The notes: generated by a model from the letters alone, not told the origin. A stretch of DNA of 64,000 nt from Cercis canadensis (GCA_003255065.1 QAOA01001798.1:62001-126000), one strand, 5' to 3'; counted from the stretch's first letter, positions 23,186 to 35,690 are shown. Program-made: numbers and translations.

Positions 23186-26100
23186 TCATCTAGAAATATG
23201 GCAAAGAATAGGACGTATAGCATCTTTGAAGTCATCAGAAAACCTCTGCTCAGAAAATCTCGCTGCTCGTCTCCTAGCAGCAGCAGCCATCTTAAGCCTC
23301 TCCAACTCCGGCATTCTTATGATTCTCAAAATAGCATCTGCATATTCCTCAATAGTGCAGGCAAGAAATCCTGTTTGTTGTCCATCTTCATCTAATACAA
23401 TGTCCATTTTTGGGCCAGCAGAATTATGAGCTGAAAGAAGAAGCAAATATTGTGAGCAAAATTAAAGCACGTAAAAGCACCCAATATAGAGAAAGAAATC
23501 ACATGACACCCACCAATTGGGATGGCACCAGCAGCCATGTATTCTACAACACTTATTCCAAAATGCTCATCTGTCATGGAATGGATGCCAGCAACAGCAC
23601 CAGCTAAAAGCCCCACCAACTCCCTGCAGATTGTAAGGAATGAACTAATAGTGAGACATCATTCAGAATTTAAGTCATGAGTTCTACAAGGACAAAGATG
23701 CTCCACAACAATAGATTCACTGCAACTTCATGATAAACCACTCATTTGATATTAATGAAAAACTTTACTGTCATTTTTCTAGGCAGGTGTGTTCAGTAAT
23801 TCCAATCCCAATTGAAATTCCACGCTATTGATCTTTTCAATAAATAATTGGAGAAGTGCACTTTACAGCTTATTTAAATGGGGGTTAATGGAAGGAAAGC
23901 AGACAAAAGTAAAGGTAAGGTCAGGTAATACGTGGTTTCCATGTTTGTTAACTTTTTAAAAAGTGGGAAGGAAATAAAGGGTTTGGGGTTCAAATTGACA
24001 CAAAGTTCTTATATGATAAACGCTGACTAAGAATAAGTTAATCCAAGAAATTGTGAAATACCCTTAAAACTCCTAGCCTATTCAACCTACAACAGGTTGG
24101 GATATCAAGAACATCTCTGACAGAATTGGTATATTAAATATAAAAATTCAGAGGCCAGTCATCCCAAAATAAATAATGAATAAAAGGAGGTGTATATTTG
24201 GTAGACAAGGATTTCATTTTCCAAGAGAAAGCCACTGGCACTAACCTGTATGTTACATTCTTGTAAAATTCCACATGCTTATCAACATTCAGCTCAATTG
24301 CTTTGTCTTTTAACATTTGAAGTCTTTCTTCGTCTGAATTATTTCTACAGCTACCAACAAATTGGAGCTTAGGTTTCGGCAAGTTAGAATCTAATCTTTT
24401 AATGGCAGCTGAAAAAGCCTCAAGTTGGAGAGCGTGGGCCTGAGATGGAGAGAAACATGTAAACTTGCTATAATCAATAAAAGGTTCAAATGAGCTAACA
24501 CCAAAAACTATTGACCTCTTGCTCATAAGGTTGATATGAGCATACCCACCTTCTCTGGTCGAAATTGTGCAACAGATATTATTGCCGGCGTCTCAGCTGG
24601 TCTTTCCAAAGGAAGCACCTGCTCATATTGCTGACATCAGGTAATTACCACAATAGGTAAAGCAAGAATATGGATAACTATAATACTATATACAAAACAT
24701 TTAGATGGAGTTATAAAACCAACCAATTAAACCATATTAATAGGTATCATTCTCTTGTGTCTATAAATGATTACTGAATTGGCTCATATTCGCTTAGTAA
24801 AATTTGGTCAGGCCTATAATAACATATTTAAGAAAGCAAATTACTGAATACTGAGATTGAATTCAAGTCTCCAAGAAAAATGAGCACAGAAAATTTGAAC
24901 AATGGTCTCCTTAAGGAGGCACCAAGGGGGGAGGAAAGACCTTTAGTGCCACAATGCAACAAGCAATCTGCTAGTTGTCCACTGGACACAGAGAGTCAGG
25001 GAACAGGGGGTATGGGGGGTTTAGCTATGTACTGACAATATTTCCAAAACACAAGAAGAAATTGCACACCTGGAGTCCTGAGGTATCACAAGGAGGATAG
25101 ACTCGCTTAATACGGTCTGGAATCTGCCACAGCTTTTCAATATGGGATTTGGTCCATGAGGAATTGACCATAGCTAAGTGTGCACAAGATCCTACAAACC
25201 CGTACATCAAGCTGAAGAATGTATAATAGATTATTTTGCACCGGGAGAGCCAAATACTGCCAGAAAATTTTTGTCAGGCACCACATCAGAGAAGAAGAGG
25301 TAACATAAATGTACCAATTTTCTCAAAGATGAATTCATAGAAACCATACAAGAAGTCTAAATGATTATTGCTTTTGGCTCAGGAAGTTTATACTAAATCT
25401 TAGGCATAAGATAGATACTAAAATTCCAGACTCTGCCAACAATCCCTAGATTATGCCCATATTATCTAACTGCAGTGTGTATTTGTTGAAAAAGGAAATA
25501 AGAGGAATCAACCAGCACTGAAGGTTAACACCCACACAAAAAAAGGTCAGTTCAGACAATCAGCTATAATAACATAAAAAATTATATGAAAACAGATGTA
25601 CACTAGAAGCATAAGCTGCAATTATTTTCTGAGACCATCCTCCCCCCATCCCCCTTCTGCTCCAAAAGGAAATGCTCTCAGGCAGCTAAAATATTCAAAG
25701 TTAAAAGAAGAAAGTAGGACCATTATCATCATGTTCCAATCTTAGAGAAAGGGAAAGGGAGAGGGGAATCCGTGCAACTATCAGAGAAGTATGGCTGAAA
25801 AATAATACAACATCCCAATAATTAGAAATCAAACCTTTTTGCAATTAAGGCATCATTATTATACATTGAACTGCGCTGCTGAACACGAGATAGCATGTCT
25901 GTACTAATAGTAGGGTAATGTGTATAGCAGATAACTTTGCATCCAAACATCCGCGCAAGTGGATATGTAAAAGCATATCCACTTGTGTCAAAATAATATG
26001 AAGGGGTAAACGTGCACAAAGCTTCCCATGCGAGATACACAGAACCCAGACTTTGACCAATCATAGTAAAATGTGGGTAAGTGGTTTCTTCAATCCACTT

Positions 26101-26953
26101 TCTCTTGGACAAATGCACCACCTGAGAATTGAGGATAACAAAACAAAAAGTAAGGTATCAGAAAAGAAAGAGGACCATAAGTTTTCCACATATTTATTGG
26201 AATAGAAGCCAATTACTTCATGACAGCACATAATCCTAGCATGTCATGTCACAACTGTAAGAATCATGCAATGATGAATATCACTGTTTTAAAAGGATTT
26301 AGTATATAATATGTTGAATTTACCATTGCAATCCCCCTAAATATCCTCTGCTTATTGCTGCAGATTGGCAACTATAAAACTGCTTCCCATTGGAGAAATT
26401 ATTGACAACCACTGACCGAGTGGTTAATAAAATAACAAGAAATTAAATAAAACAAACAAAATCTCATCACATAAATCAGGCACTACCCAATATTCTATAT
26501 TTCTATATTCCCGGTAAATTTAACGCTTTGAAGGCAATGTTGTTAAATTAATTAGAAGATTAAATAAATTAATAAAATCCCATCCCAGAAAAATTGATCC
26601 AATCCCAGAATTAACAATGAGAGGAAGAGAGAGGGAGCATGAGGCATGTTTACCAAGGGAGAAGAGGGCAACTTGACCCCAAAGCGATCAACGGCTCGAG
26701 CCATCAAGCTCTGAGGCGTAGCATCGTGATCTCCAGTGTAAACAACGATACCAAGGTGAGGGCTCTCTTCTTGGATGGCTCTGACAGCGCACCAGAGAAC
26801 CCTTTCGCCGCCGCCACCATCATTGGTATATGGATGGAAGAATCCGACGGCTTTCTTCCTGTTCCTTCTAGCGTTAATTACATGAGAAGTGAATACCAAA
26901 ATGAGGGTCAATAAAGCAGTGATCAGTGGCAAAATGATCAACCCAATTGCCAT
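23186..26953 (-). CDS. ALG11: GDP-Man:Man3GlcNAc2-PP-dolichol alpha-1,2-mannosyltransferase (ALG11/LEW3)
   Basis: ALG11 adds the fourth and fifth mannoses to the lipid-linked N-glycan precursor on the cytosolic face of the ER. Seven exons join in phase: 26953-26654, 26121-25835, 25256-25070, 24618-24550, 24439-24246, 23623-23514 and 23430-23186, giving 463 residues, the size I recall for the plant orthologue. Residues ~3-22 are one hydrophobic anchor. [18 protein letters not shown] (37-54) is the conserved N-terminal glycosyltransferase motif. [16 protein letters not shown] and [12 protein letters not shown] follow. EHFGISVVE at 365-373 is the E-X7-E motif of family GT4, and [12 protein letters not shown] follows it. 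No break or missing key residue seen. The stop is TGA at 23186-23188. Confidence 0.94.
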
Positions 26954-27348
26954 TATGGATCTGCAAGATTAGGCGAGTAGCCTCCTAGCCTTCAACTTCA
27001 AGTATTTAACCGACAGGGGGAGAGAGAGACACACAGAGCAGCAGCAGCAAGAAGAAACGGCACTAGACCTTGACGTCGCCTCTGGTACAGGAACCTGTCT
27101 TCTCTAGTTTAGACTCAGAATCGTAACTCAAAATCGCAAGAGACGTCTTACTCTTACAACACGCGTTGGAACTTGGAACAAGCAATAATTATTTTGGCCC
27201 AGGTTAATCGGGTCAGCCCGTTGGCCCGCTTTTGAAGAAAATTAAAAGTGGGATAGGAACAAGAATTGGCGATTAATTGAAAAAAAAAAAAAACTGTAAA
27301 TTATAAACTATTTATACTAATAGACACAAGCGATTTGATTAAAATATA

Positions 27349-27558
27349 GAGGTTTCTTAGATACTTTTAGTATTTGTGTAGTATGTCATACTACATATGA
27401 ATAACTAATAAATGAATGACATGTGTACAAATTAATTGTTTTTAAGTTTGTTTAAAAAATTAAATAAATTATATTTTATATATAATAAAATATGAAAATT
27501 ATGTATGCTTGCCACGTCAGTGTAATATGACATACTTACGTAGTATCATAGAATCCCC
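27349..27558 (+). repeat. MITE, family copy B
   Basis: Inverted relative to 14722-14930 and similar throughout. It begins GAGGTTTCTTAGATAC and ends near TAGTATCATAGAATCCCC, and the ends can pair through ATGTCATAC-type blocks. Confidence 0.65.
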
Positions 27559-27608
27559 GTTAAAATATATAAAGGTCCCGCTACTTAGCAAGTAGCGAAA
27601 TTAATACT

Positions 27609-27830
27609 AATTTCAACAAACATGTAAGAATTTAAAGGAGTTCCATTAGATGAGAATTGGGAGATCATAGAGAATCTCGCATTTGTATGTTGGCAGGACC
27701 TCAATGCTAATTTTAATGAACATGCAAAAATCTAAAGGAGGAGTCCCATTGGATGGGAATTGGTAGGATTATAGAGATCCCGCTGTTTGCGTGTTGGCGG
27801 GACTCTCTTTTTCTACATACTCTCTCTTCC
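27609..27830 (+). repeat. Diverged tandem duplication, unit about 110 bp
   Basis: Two consecutive units share AATGCTAATTT/AATACTAATTT, TAAAGGAG, CCATT-GATG-GAATTGG and GTTGGC-GGAC blocks. Both contain hairpin-forming GCTA/TAGC or CCCGC/GCGGG segments. Confidence 0.6.
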
Positions 27831-28699
27831 ATCTCTCTCTTCTTTTTAAAATTTTTTTTTTCTGCCTCATCGTATTTTATTGCTATGCATTAAGAGTGAT
27901 CACCACCTACAAACTAGTGTAACCTAAATGATCACGTCGTTGGCGAGAGAGCAAAATTAATTTTGTCTTTTTGCAATATTATATTTTAATCAAAATAATC
28001 TCATTTATATAAGTAATTTGAAAACAGTTCCATTTGGCTAAATAGTTCATAAAACAACATTTTTTAGGTCAATTTAACCTGAATTAGCATCAAAGGTAAA
28101 GTTGCAAGACACTGACAGAAGAATATCATCAATGTTTTGAATCCTACAAAATGCATTGCAATGCCAATGTATTCGTCATGCAGAAAAGTTCATTTTCAAA
28201 GGCTTATTAATATTCGAGCAAATGGATACTTCCAGTTCCAGATGCAGTCTTCCCTAGTTCCTTCGTTCATAATTGGAATCGACTAGTTTGGATCCCTCTC
28301 TTCTCTTGTTTGGATTCAATTAAATGCTTGTAAGGTTTCGCGGTAGATTCTATCCTTCCATTGTGAAAAGTGGTTTGGATAGAATCTATGCAATTGCCAA
28401 ACCAAACAAGCTATAAATTGGTGGATCTACCTTGCGTATCAGCAGAAATTGTTTTGGTTATTTCTTGGTTATGTATAGTGCCAGATATCCTTTCAAGTGT
28501 AAAAGCTCTATTTGGCAGAAAATGTTATAGAAGCAAACCTGTAAGCAACAAAAAATTTGGTAATAGGCATACATGAGAACTTTCTCTTGCGTTCTAAAGT
28601 TACAAATGCATATAAATCAGTTTAAAATGAATTGCAATTCATATTCTAACTTTAGGTAATTGTAGATATCCTTATCTAGAAGTCTAAATCCTCTTGGCC

Positions 28700-28860
28700 C
28701 ATTTAGGCTCAATTGTCACACTTTTTCACTTACTCTTTATTTATTACTCTCCTAATTCAAGATTGACTTAACTTGACTTTCGGAGTCTGGGTATACCCAA
28801 CCCGACCCTTAGTTTACTTGTGCTTATTGTGCAGATAAGACCTTGGACTCCACCCGACCT
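28700..28860 (+). repeat. Possible gypsy LTR remnant next to the LOR 3' end
   Basis: TTGACTTAACTTGACTTTCGGAG followed by a C-rich stretch resembles the R-U5 part of plant Ty3/gypsy LTRs; a similar signature (GCTAACTTAAATATCGGAG) occurs at about 59920-59940. Limits are not defined. Confidence 0.35.
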
Positions 28861-28916
28861 GCACCAAGACACCTGACCTACCCCAAGATCCGATCTCACC
28901 TCCTGACCTTTGAATG

Positions 28917-31028
28917 TTACTTTCGTCCATTCAAAAATATTACAACCAAAGCTGCAAGAAGATGACGGTCAATTGAGCCAGGAAATATGGTGAGGCGAAA
29001 TTTACCCCTTCCAACAAATAATTGGTTCAGCTTGTACATCAGGCTAGTCTGCATAAAAAATAACTGAGGATTAATCTTTGATCTGTTGAAATGAAATGTA
29101 ATACACTTTCTAGATTGAAATGTTCTATAGTCTACAATTTGCTCTCAATTTAACCTGTTTAGTTTCTAAACTTGTTTCCACTCTTCTCCAAGTCTCACAT
29201 GTATATATAATCATGCAACTTTTTAACTATAATATCACTCCTCTGGCATTATATACAAATCTCAGCTTCAAACTCACAAGAGAAATACTGATCAAGTCTC
29301 TAGCTTTCTCAACAGCCATTATTCTAGCTTGTATACAGAAATAATTTTTCTGCATAAATTGCATTGAGTGTATCAAATTTAACTAGATGTAAGAGATTAT
29401 AGATAGACAGAGAGGCAAAAGATTACTCCTTAGGAACAAGAAAATGTAGCCCTCTAACCAAATCAAAGTTTCTTAGACTTTAATAGTCTTATGCTTTGTC
29501 AATCAACTGGATTTCAGTCCCTGCGCCTCAAGTTGGTGAAGCATGAATTGAGGCATAAACCTATTAGCTGAGACATAGACTAACAATTCATTGGTATCTC
29601 AATGATGCTAAATTGGGAAGGATACCAGGAAAAGAAAGGCCAATGAGATCTAAGCCAGAAAGATGAGGTGAGGGTGGAAAACACAGACAACTAGTAAAAG
29701 AAAAAGAAAATGGCACTTGAGAGCACTTAGCTGAATAACAAAAATGAAGTCAATACCTAAGAAAAAGATAGATGAACAAGAAGGATTCACAAAGTTGAGC
29801 AATCAATGTTGGTCAAATCTTGAGTTCTATTATGCTACTATGATATCAGTAGTATCTAGCTTGGGTTTCAAACCATAACTTACTCTGATCTTAAACCACG
29901 ATTGACCTAACTAAAAGCAGAAAGAGAAAGGACAAAAAGTCTAACAGCCAAAGAGCAAACACATAAAGGACTTCGCTGCCAAAAGTTGATTTGACAACTT
30001 CAGGAGCTTTGGAATTTTTTTTCCTTGAAAGCTGTACAATATGCTTTTGGTAGCTAATTCAAACATATTGTAAGAATACCATTGTGCGACTAGAAAACTA
30101 TCATGTCAATAGCTATGTAGGTGAACTTAACGACAAATTTGGCTGTTGCATCTGCACATTCTTAGTTACTGTTCTAACTAACAATTATATTTCCAAAATC
30201 AAAATTTAGCAGTCACTGAGGCTTCAAAGAGAAAGCTAGTGACGAAAAAGTACCTGTGCTACCAATTCAGTGTTTTTATAGATGTTGCATGATTTCTGGA
30301 AAGGCAAACCTCTCACTTTCAAGTCACATGTTGATTCTTCTGATTTCTCACCAACAAGAAATACCTCTAACTCAATTCTAGTAAGCGTTTTCAGGGTCCT
30401 CTGCACTTTGAATACCAAGTCCTTGTCCTCGTTGTTATCCCCTTTGTAGCATTTCCAAGATCCCTTCTATTAAAAAAAAAAAATACAGAAATCAAGATAA
30501 ATCTTAGTAAAGTATCATGAAAGCAACCTTTTTGCTACAGATTTTCATGTTCTAAACATTAGTTACTTCACAAAATTGTGACTTTTTAAAAAAATACAAT
30601 TCCATTTGCCAGATTCAATGCAAAATGCCATTTCTATCTCTTGAAATCCCAGAAATCAATCAACTTTGTAGTTTCTAAAATAGCAGACGACCCATAATTT
30701 TCCAGACAATAATTTTCTCAGGAAACAAGCAAAAGAATAGAGGAAAGAGAGAGAGGGGGGGCGGGTGGTAGAGGGGACTCACGTGATCGTGGTAAATTGA
30801 GAGAAGGGGATTGCTATTGGCATCAAGCAATAGCTTCTTGTTGTTCGGCGATGATTTAGGAGACTGGCGGCGGTTGACCAGGTAAACAATATCACCGGAC
30901 GAATCGGCGAACGCAAGGTCGCCACTTGTGACTTGGGGATGTTTCTTGGACACGAACAGATCAATTGGGATTTCCCAATTGCGATTCCCAGGATAGGGGG
31001 ATGCCGAGGTTTCCAATTCCTCCTCCAT
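28917..31028 (-). CDS. LURP-one-related (LOR) protein
   Basis: Three exons join in phase: 31028-30783, 30466-30254 and 29048-28917, giving 196 residues, the usual size for this family. LOR proteins adopt a Tubby-like beta-barrel with a central helix. In Arabidopsis, LURP1 contributes to basal defence, but most members are uncharacterised. Visible family features are FVSKKHPQVTSGDLAFADSS, the middle strand motif KLLLDANSNPLLSI, and the C-terminal KFRLTIFPGSIDRHLLAALV. The start codon was chosen because it precedes MEEELETSASPYPGN and no earlier in-frame ATG gives a family-like N-terminus. Upstream sequence 31079-31865 is repeated at 31867-32652 by an assembly overlap, so promoter coordinates beyond 31079 should be treated with care. 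Confidence 0.85.
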
Positions 31029-31078
31029 TACTTGATGTTTTTGTTCTGTCAGTGGCAAACCAGCTAAGTGGAAAATTA

Positions 31079-31865
31079 TAAAAATGGAAGCTTTTTCTTT
31101 GGTTGGGTGATTGTTATGAAGAGCAAAAAAGGGCGCGGAGGAATGAGATGCAGCAGCGCCTACTTTAGTTGAAGACCAATACAGGAAGCTATGAATTGAC
31201 AAATATCATGAGAAATAGTTAGTCAGACAAACACGGGTCCATCATCAGGGTCATTTAGTCATAGGGTCAATAAGATTTGGGGATTTGGGACATTCTTGCG
31301 AAGGTTCCATTACTGGATTCCATGCCTATCCTGAGTGAGAGAGACGGCTCGTTACGAGTCATGTCCATACAAGAATTCCTCCTAATGGACAAGTGTTTAT
31401 TGAGGACAAATCTGCACACTATGTCCAAGAAAATATATAACTTTGACTAGACTTCCACTATATATCTAATTTTGATTAAGCTGAGAAACTTCTGTTTATT
31501 TATTGTGTTTATGTAATTAAATGACTTGTATTCGAACAGTACTGAAATTGTTTATAAGATTTATAAATTTCGTATTCGAATTTAAAGTTATAGTAAAAAA
31601 TATAAAAAAGTTTAATTTACTGTTTTATTTTGTGTCCTAAATAGAAAAAAGAAACATAATTTGATTTTTTTTTTTTGTGTAAAAATACTCCAATGTGTCA
31701 AATACTTGCAAAAGGCATTTGTTTTGCGCACTTAAAAAATAACTGAAATATCTTTTGGTATTATATAGTTATTCCGCTAATATTTAAAAATAATATTAAT
31801 AATCACATACTATATACTATTCATCAACCAGATTAACAGAGCTAATGACAATTGACATGGCCAAC
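31079..31865. repeat. First copy of a contig-end overlap
   Basis: 787 bp that recurs with a few substitutions and single-base indels at 31867-32652. It ends exactly at the N at 31866. It carries the LOR upstream region. Confidence 0.9.
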
Positions 31866-31866
31866 N

Positions 31867-32652
31867 TAAAAATGGAAGCTTTTTCTTTGGTTGGGTGATT
31901 GTTATGAAGAGCAAAAAATGGCGCAGAGGAATGAGATGCAGCAGCGCCTACTTTAGTTGAAGACCAATACAGGAAGCTATGAATTGACAAATATCATGAG
32001 AAATAGTTAGTCATACAAACACGGGGCCATCATCAGGGTCATTTAGTCATAGGGTCAATAAGATTTGGGGATTGGGACATTCTTGCGAAGGTTCCATAAC
32101 TGGATTCCATGCCTATCCTGAGTGAGAGAGACGGCTCGTTATGAGTCATGTCCATACAAGAATTCCTCCTAATGGACAAGTGTTTATTGAGGACAAATCT
32201 GCACACTATGTCCAAGAAAATATATAACTTTGACTAGACTTCCATTATATATCTAATTTTGATTATGCTGAGAAACTTCTGTTTATTTATTGTGTTTATG
32301 TAATTAAATGACTTGTATTCGAACAGTACTGAAATTGTTTATAAAATTTGTAAATTTCGTATTCGAATTTAAAGTTATAGTCAAAAATATAAAAAAATTT
32401 AATTTACTGTTTTATTTTGTGTCCTAAATAAAAAAAAAGAAACATAATTTGATTTTTTTTTGTGTGTAAAAATACTCCGATGTGTCAAATACTTGCAAAA
32501 GGCATTTGTTTTGCGCACTTAAAAATTAAATGAAATATCTTTTGGTATTATATAGTTATTCCGCTAATATTTAAAAATAATATTAATAATCACATACTAT
32601 ATACTATTCATCAACCAGATTAACAGAGCTAATGACAATTGACATGGCCAAC
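31867..32652. repeat. Second copy of the contig-end overlap
   Basis: It begins TAAAAATGGAAGC directly after the N and matches 31079-31865 to the final GGCCAAC, then continues into unique sequence (AGGTAGCAC). Probably the other haplotype or an unmerged overlap. Confidence 0.9.
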
Positions 32653-33269
32653 AGGTAGCACATATGGCAACCTGGTGTCAATTGATGAGGCATGGCCAAA
32701 GTAATAGGATCAACCACTAATAGTGAATGTTTAATTGATGGGAAGCCCTATCATGCCACTTTGCATGAGACATGTCTATCACAAGGATGTCAAGTATGAA
32801 GTATGCATGTTTTGGGCCATGTCATCAACTTCATAAATTTAGTTGAAAGGGTGTTCTGAATTAGACATGATATCTTCAAATTAAAAATTAAGAGGACTTG
32901 ATTATTGAAATTAAAAAATAAGGGACCAAATTATAAGTTTCATAGTAGATTAATGGTAATACGCAACAAAGAATAGAGAGATACAGGTAAAATAATGGAG
33001 TAATATGAAAATGACATCAAAATAAAAAGAAAAAAAAATGTTATTAGCATCATATGCTTACAGAGTATCTGTAGTTGGAAGAGGAAGCAAGTTCTTAATT
33101 TAAGGCATGATATGAATTATTTGGAACACAGATAAATTTGATCAACGAAGACAAACAAAACCATTTAGCAGAGAATACAATGATACTTAAAAGGGGGACA
33201 GAAAGGGAAACCACAAAGGAAGAAGCAGATTTGAGATTAGTTGCTCTAACTGATCTTCCTAGCTAGTAG

Positions 33270-34658
33270 CTAGGTGCTGCCCTCATCACCTCTAATGATC
33301 TTGAGGGCTTCCATCTCTTCCATGAACTTGGGCATGGCAGCTTTGGGGAGGGCTACAAATACCCTTACTCCACCTTTCATTGAAGGATTCAACTCATTAG
33401 GAGGCAAGAAAACGCACAAATCTATACCGCCAAACATGTTCCATGGAACTGGCAATATATTCACTGATGCCCTCCATCCAAAATCCACTTCTTCCAACAA
33501 ACCCAATTGCCTCCAATCTGTTAATACCAAAGTTGAAGCAGTACCTTCAATCTTAAGGTTCCCTTGGTTTATAATCTCCAACACGTTAATTGATTTTTTG
33601 ATGTAATCAGCATTTAAGGCCAGCTTTTTGCTCTGTTTGATGAGCTTCACTACCTCAGAGAGTGGCTTCTCATTGAGCTCCTTCACTGTTAGCACCACAT
33701 TTGCAGCCACAAAAGCATTTCCATAATACCCACTTGGCAAAGGTGGATCCATTACGTGCCTCACCCCCACTGCTAAAGAGAACAAAGTTTTCCCTTCAGG
33801 GTTCAATTTCAAAGCTCTAGCTCTTGACCTCCAAACATAGGCACCAAGTGATTCAAGAGTTGTGAAACTCTCCTTCATAGTATCATCAGGACTGTCATTT
33901 TCCTTCATAAGATTCATTTTGAGTCTTCTTACGCTCTCGCCATCCATGTTGAAGCTTTCATACAAAAGCTCAGTATTTGGCCAAAGTGGTGAGACAGCAA
34001 GGAGAGTCTTATCCACAGGAAATTCAATTGGTTCCTTATTGATTGTTCCCATTAATTTCTCTCTTTCCCACACTGGTTTCACTGATGGCTCACTTTTCCC
34101 ACTTGCAAATTCAGCAATTGCTCGGAAGAATTGAGCTGCACCAAACCCATCACAAACAGAATGTGACAAGCCCATTCCAATTGTGAATCCTCCACAGAGA
34201 AATTTGGTCACTTTTAACACCAAGGGATGCTGACCATATTCATCTTCAGCAGGAAAATCAAATACAAAGTGTTGTGCTGTTTCAACATCAACCCCATCAA
34301 GATATTGAAGAGAAGAGAGCTCACAGTTAGCTTTTGTCTCTAAGAATGGAACTCCATCAGCATTGCAGTTGATTCTAAGCTTTCCATCATTGTGTTTTTT
34401 CAGCTTCCCTGCAAGAGGGTAGTAATAAACAAGAGCCTTTGAGAGGGCTTCTTTTATGACATAAGCTGGGTCTTGGTGGCCCTGAGGGGAATCGGGATTT
34501 GCTCTGTAGACATAAATGGTATGACACAGGATATTAAGAACTGAATTATTGTCAATGGAAGACAGAGAAAGAACAGCTGAAGGTGTGGGTTTTGAGGGTC
34601 TGACAAGCACAACATCCTTCAATTCAAGTGGGAAGAAGGGTGTCTTCTGGTTTGCCAT
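33270..34658 (-). CDS. BAHD acyltransferase (HXXXD type)
   Basis: An intronless gene of 462 residues, typical for the family. BAHD enzymes transfer acyl groups from acyl-CoA to alcohols or amines in secondary metabolism, in the cytosol. The catalytic HSVCD motif is at 166-170 (LSHSVCDGFGAAQFF). The structural DFGWG motif is present as DFGWR at 392-396, with arginine in place of the final glycine. Other landmarks are YYYPLAGKL (78-86) and YYGNAFVAANVVLT (311-324). Overall it resembles the methanol/benzyl alcohol/taxane acyltransferase group, but the substrate cannot be read from sequence. A TATA box lies 60 bp upstream. Neighbours suggest no cluster. Confidence 0.92.
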   Translation of the reverse strand: MANQKTPFFPLELKDVVLVRPSKPTPSAVLSLSSIDNNSVLNILCHTIYVYRANPDSPQGHQDPAYVIKEALSKALVYYYPLAGKLKKHNDGKLRINCNADGVPFLETKANCELSSLQYLDGVDVETAQHFVFDFPAEDEYGQHPLVLKVTKFLCGGFTIGMGLSHSVCDGFGAAQFFRAIAEFASGKSEPSVKPVWEREKLMGTINKEPIEFPVDKTLLAVSPLWPNTELLYESFNMDGESVRRLKMNLMKENDSPDDTMKESFTTLESLGAYVWRSRARALKLNPEGKTLFSLAVGVRHVMDPPLPSGYYGNAFVAANVVLTVKELNEKPLSEVVKLIKQSKKLALNADYIKKSINVLEIINQGNLKIEGTASTLVLTDWRQLGLLEEVDFGWRASVNILPVPWNMFGGIDLCVFLPPNELNPSMKGGVRVFVALPKAAMPKFMEEMEALKIIRGDEGST

Positions 34659-34717
34659 TGGAAAATTAAAGTGGATAGGAATGTGTGAGTCTGATATTCA
34701 ATGGGGATGCTTCATGC

Positions 34718-34725
34718 TTATATAG
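34718..34725 (-). promoter_or_regulatory. TATA box of the BAHD gene
   Basis: CTATATAA on the minus strand, 60 bp before the ATG at 34658, implies a leader of about 30 nt. Position and sequence fit a plant core promoter. Confidence 0.55.
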
Positions 34726-35020
34726 AGTAGATTGTGTAATTTTGCTTTGGCCTTATCCATCCCAAGTGACAAATGTAATCATTACAATCCCAAAATCAAG
34801 AAGTGGTTCGGTGAGGATGTTGACAGATAGTTGGGTGAGGATGCTGACAGAAATGGAATTCATTACAAGCTACCTTGATTGAGAGGTTAGACATTGGGTT
34901 TATTAACAATCCTAGTTACGTAGAAGTAAGTATCCATGTGCTCCATGAAGTTACATAGTCTTGATTTTGTAAACTGTCCAAGATGCAAAAGGAGCTTAAT
35001 TATGAAGTATACTAACATTT

Positions 35021-35530
35021 TTATTAAAGTTTAAATGTTTTGTACGTCCCGACGAATTTTGAATTATGTTTCTATAGTTTTTTTTTTTTTTTCCTTCTTT
35101 TGGGGTCCATATAGTTTGAATTTTTTTTAATTAGGTCTCTGTCGTCACCCCAGTTATAAATATGCTAGTTTAGTGCTCACATGACAAATAACTTGTCTAT
35201 ATGGCAATAAAAAAAGCTAATATGATGCGAAAGTGACACAAAAATTGTCATCTCATCATCTTTTCTCTTCTTCCGTTCTTTCTATTTTGACAATTTATGT
35301 GCCACTTTGACATCATGTAAGCTTCATCTAATGCCACATGAACAAGCCGTTTGCCATGTCAATACTAAAGTGACGGATTTATAACTGGGGCCTGGGGGTG
35401 ACAGTAAAAATCCAATTAAAAAAAGTTCAAATTATAAGGACCTCAAAAAAAGAAAAAAAAAACTATAAGAACCGGATTAAAAATTCATTCAAATTATAGG
35501 GATTTGCAGTACATTTAAACCTTTTATTAA
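35021..35530. repeat. MITE with long terminal inverted repeats
   Basis: The left end TTATTAAAGTTTAAATG mirrors the right end CATTTAAACCTTTTATTAA. Inner arms also pair (TTGAATTATG against CAAATTATAGG; ATGACAAATAAC-TTGTC against GACAAGCCG...). No ORF. Confidence 0.65.
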
Positions 35531-35597
35531 CAATGGTATCTATGTAGAAGTAAGCATACATGTGCTCCATTAAGTGACATACAAGTATGTTATCAGA

Positions 35598-35690
35598 AAG
35601 CCATTGAGTATTGTCTAGTGGTGAGGGGTTTGGGTAGTATGCAGGAGGTGAGGGGTTCGAAACTCATTACCGTCATGTAACAAAAAAAAA
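35598..35690 (+). mobile_element. SINE with perfect target-site duplication
   Basis: A 93-bp unit with a B box (GGTTCGAAACTC), a TAGTGGTGAGGGG head and an A-rich tail. It is flanked by the identical 14-mer AGTATGTTATCAGA at 35584-35597 and 35691-35704. An N follows at 35705 in an A run. Confidence 0.8.

Larger units (their letters stand above)
26954..28916. other. Intergenic region between ALG11 and LOR
   Basis: It contains the ALG11 promoter side (GGCCCA-type motifs near 27197-27225 and a TGACGTCG motif near 27071), a MITE (27349-27558), a diverged tandem repeat (27609-27830) and a gypsy-like LTR piece close to the LOR stop. No coding sequence seen. Confidence 0.6.

Noticed and set aside
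30675-31202. A longer LOR reading frame starting at 31202
   Set aside because: The extra N-terminus (SFLYWSSTKVGAA...) is not family-like, and the frame beyond 30783 reads through a GTGAGT donor into the intron.
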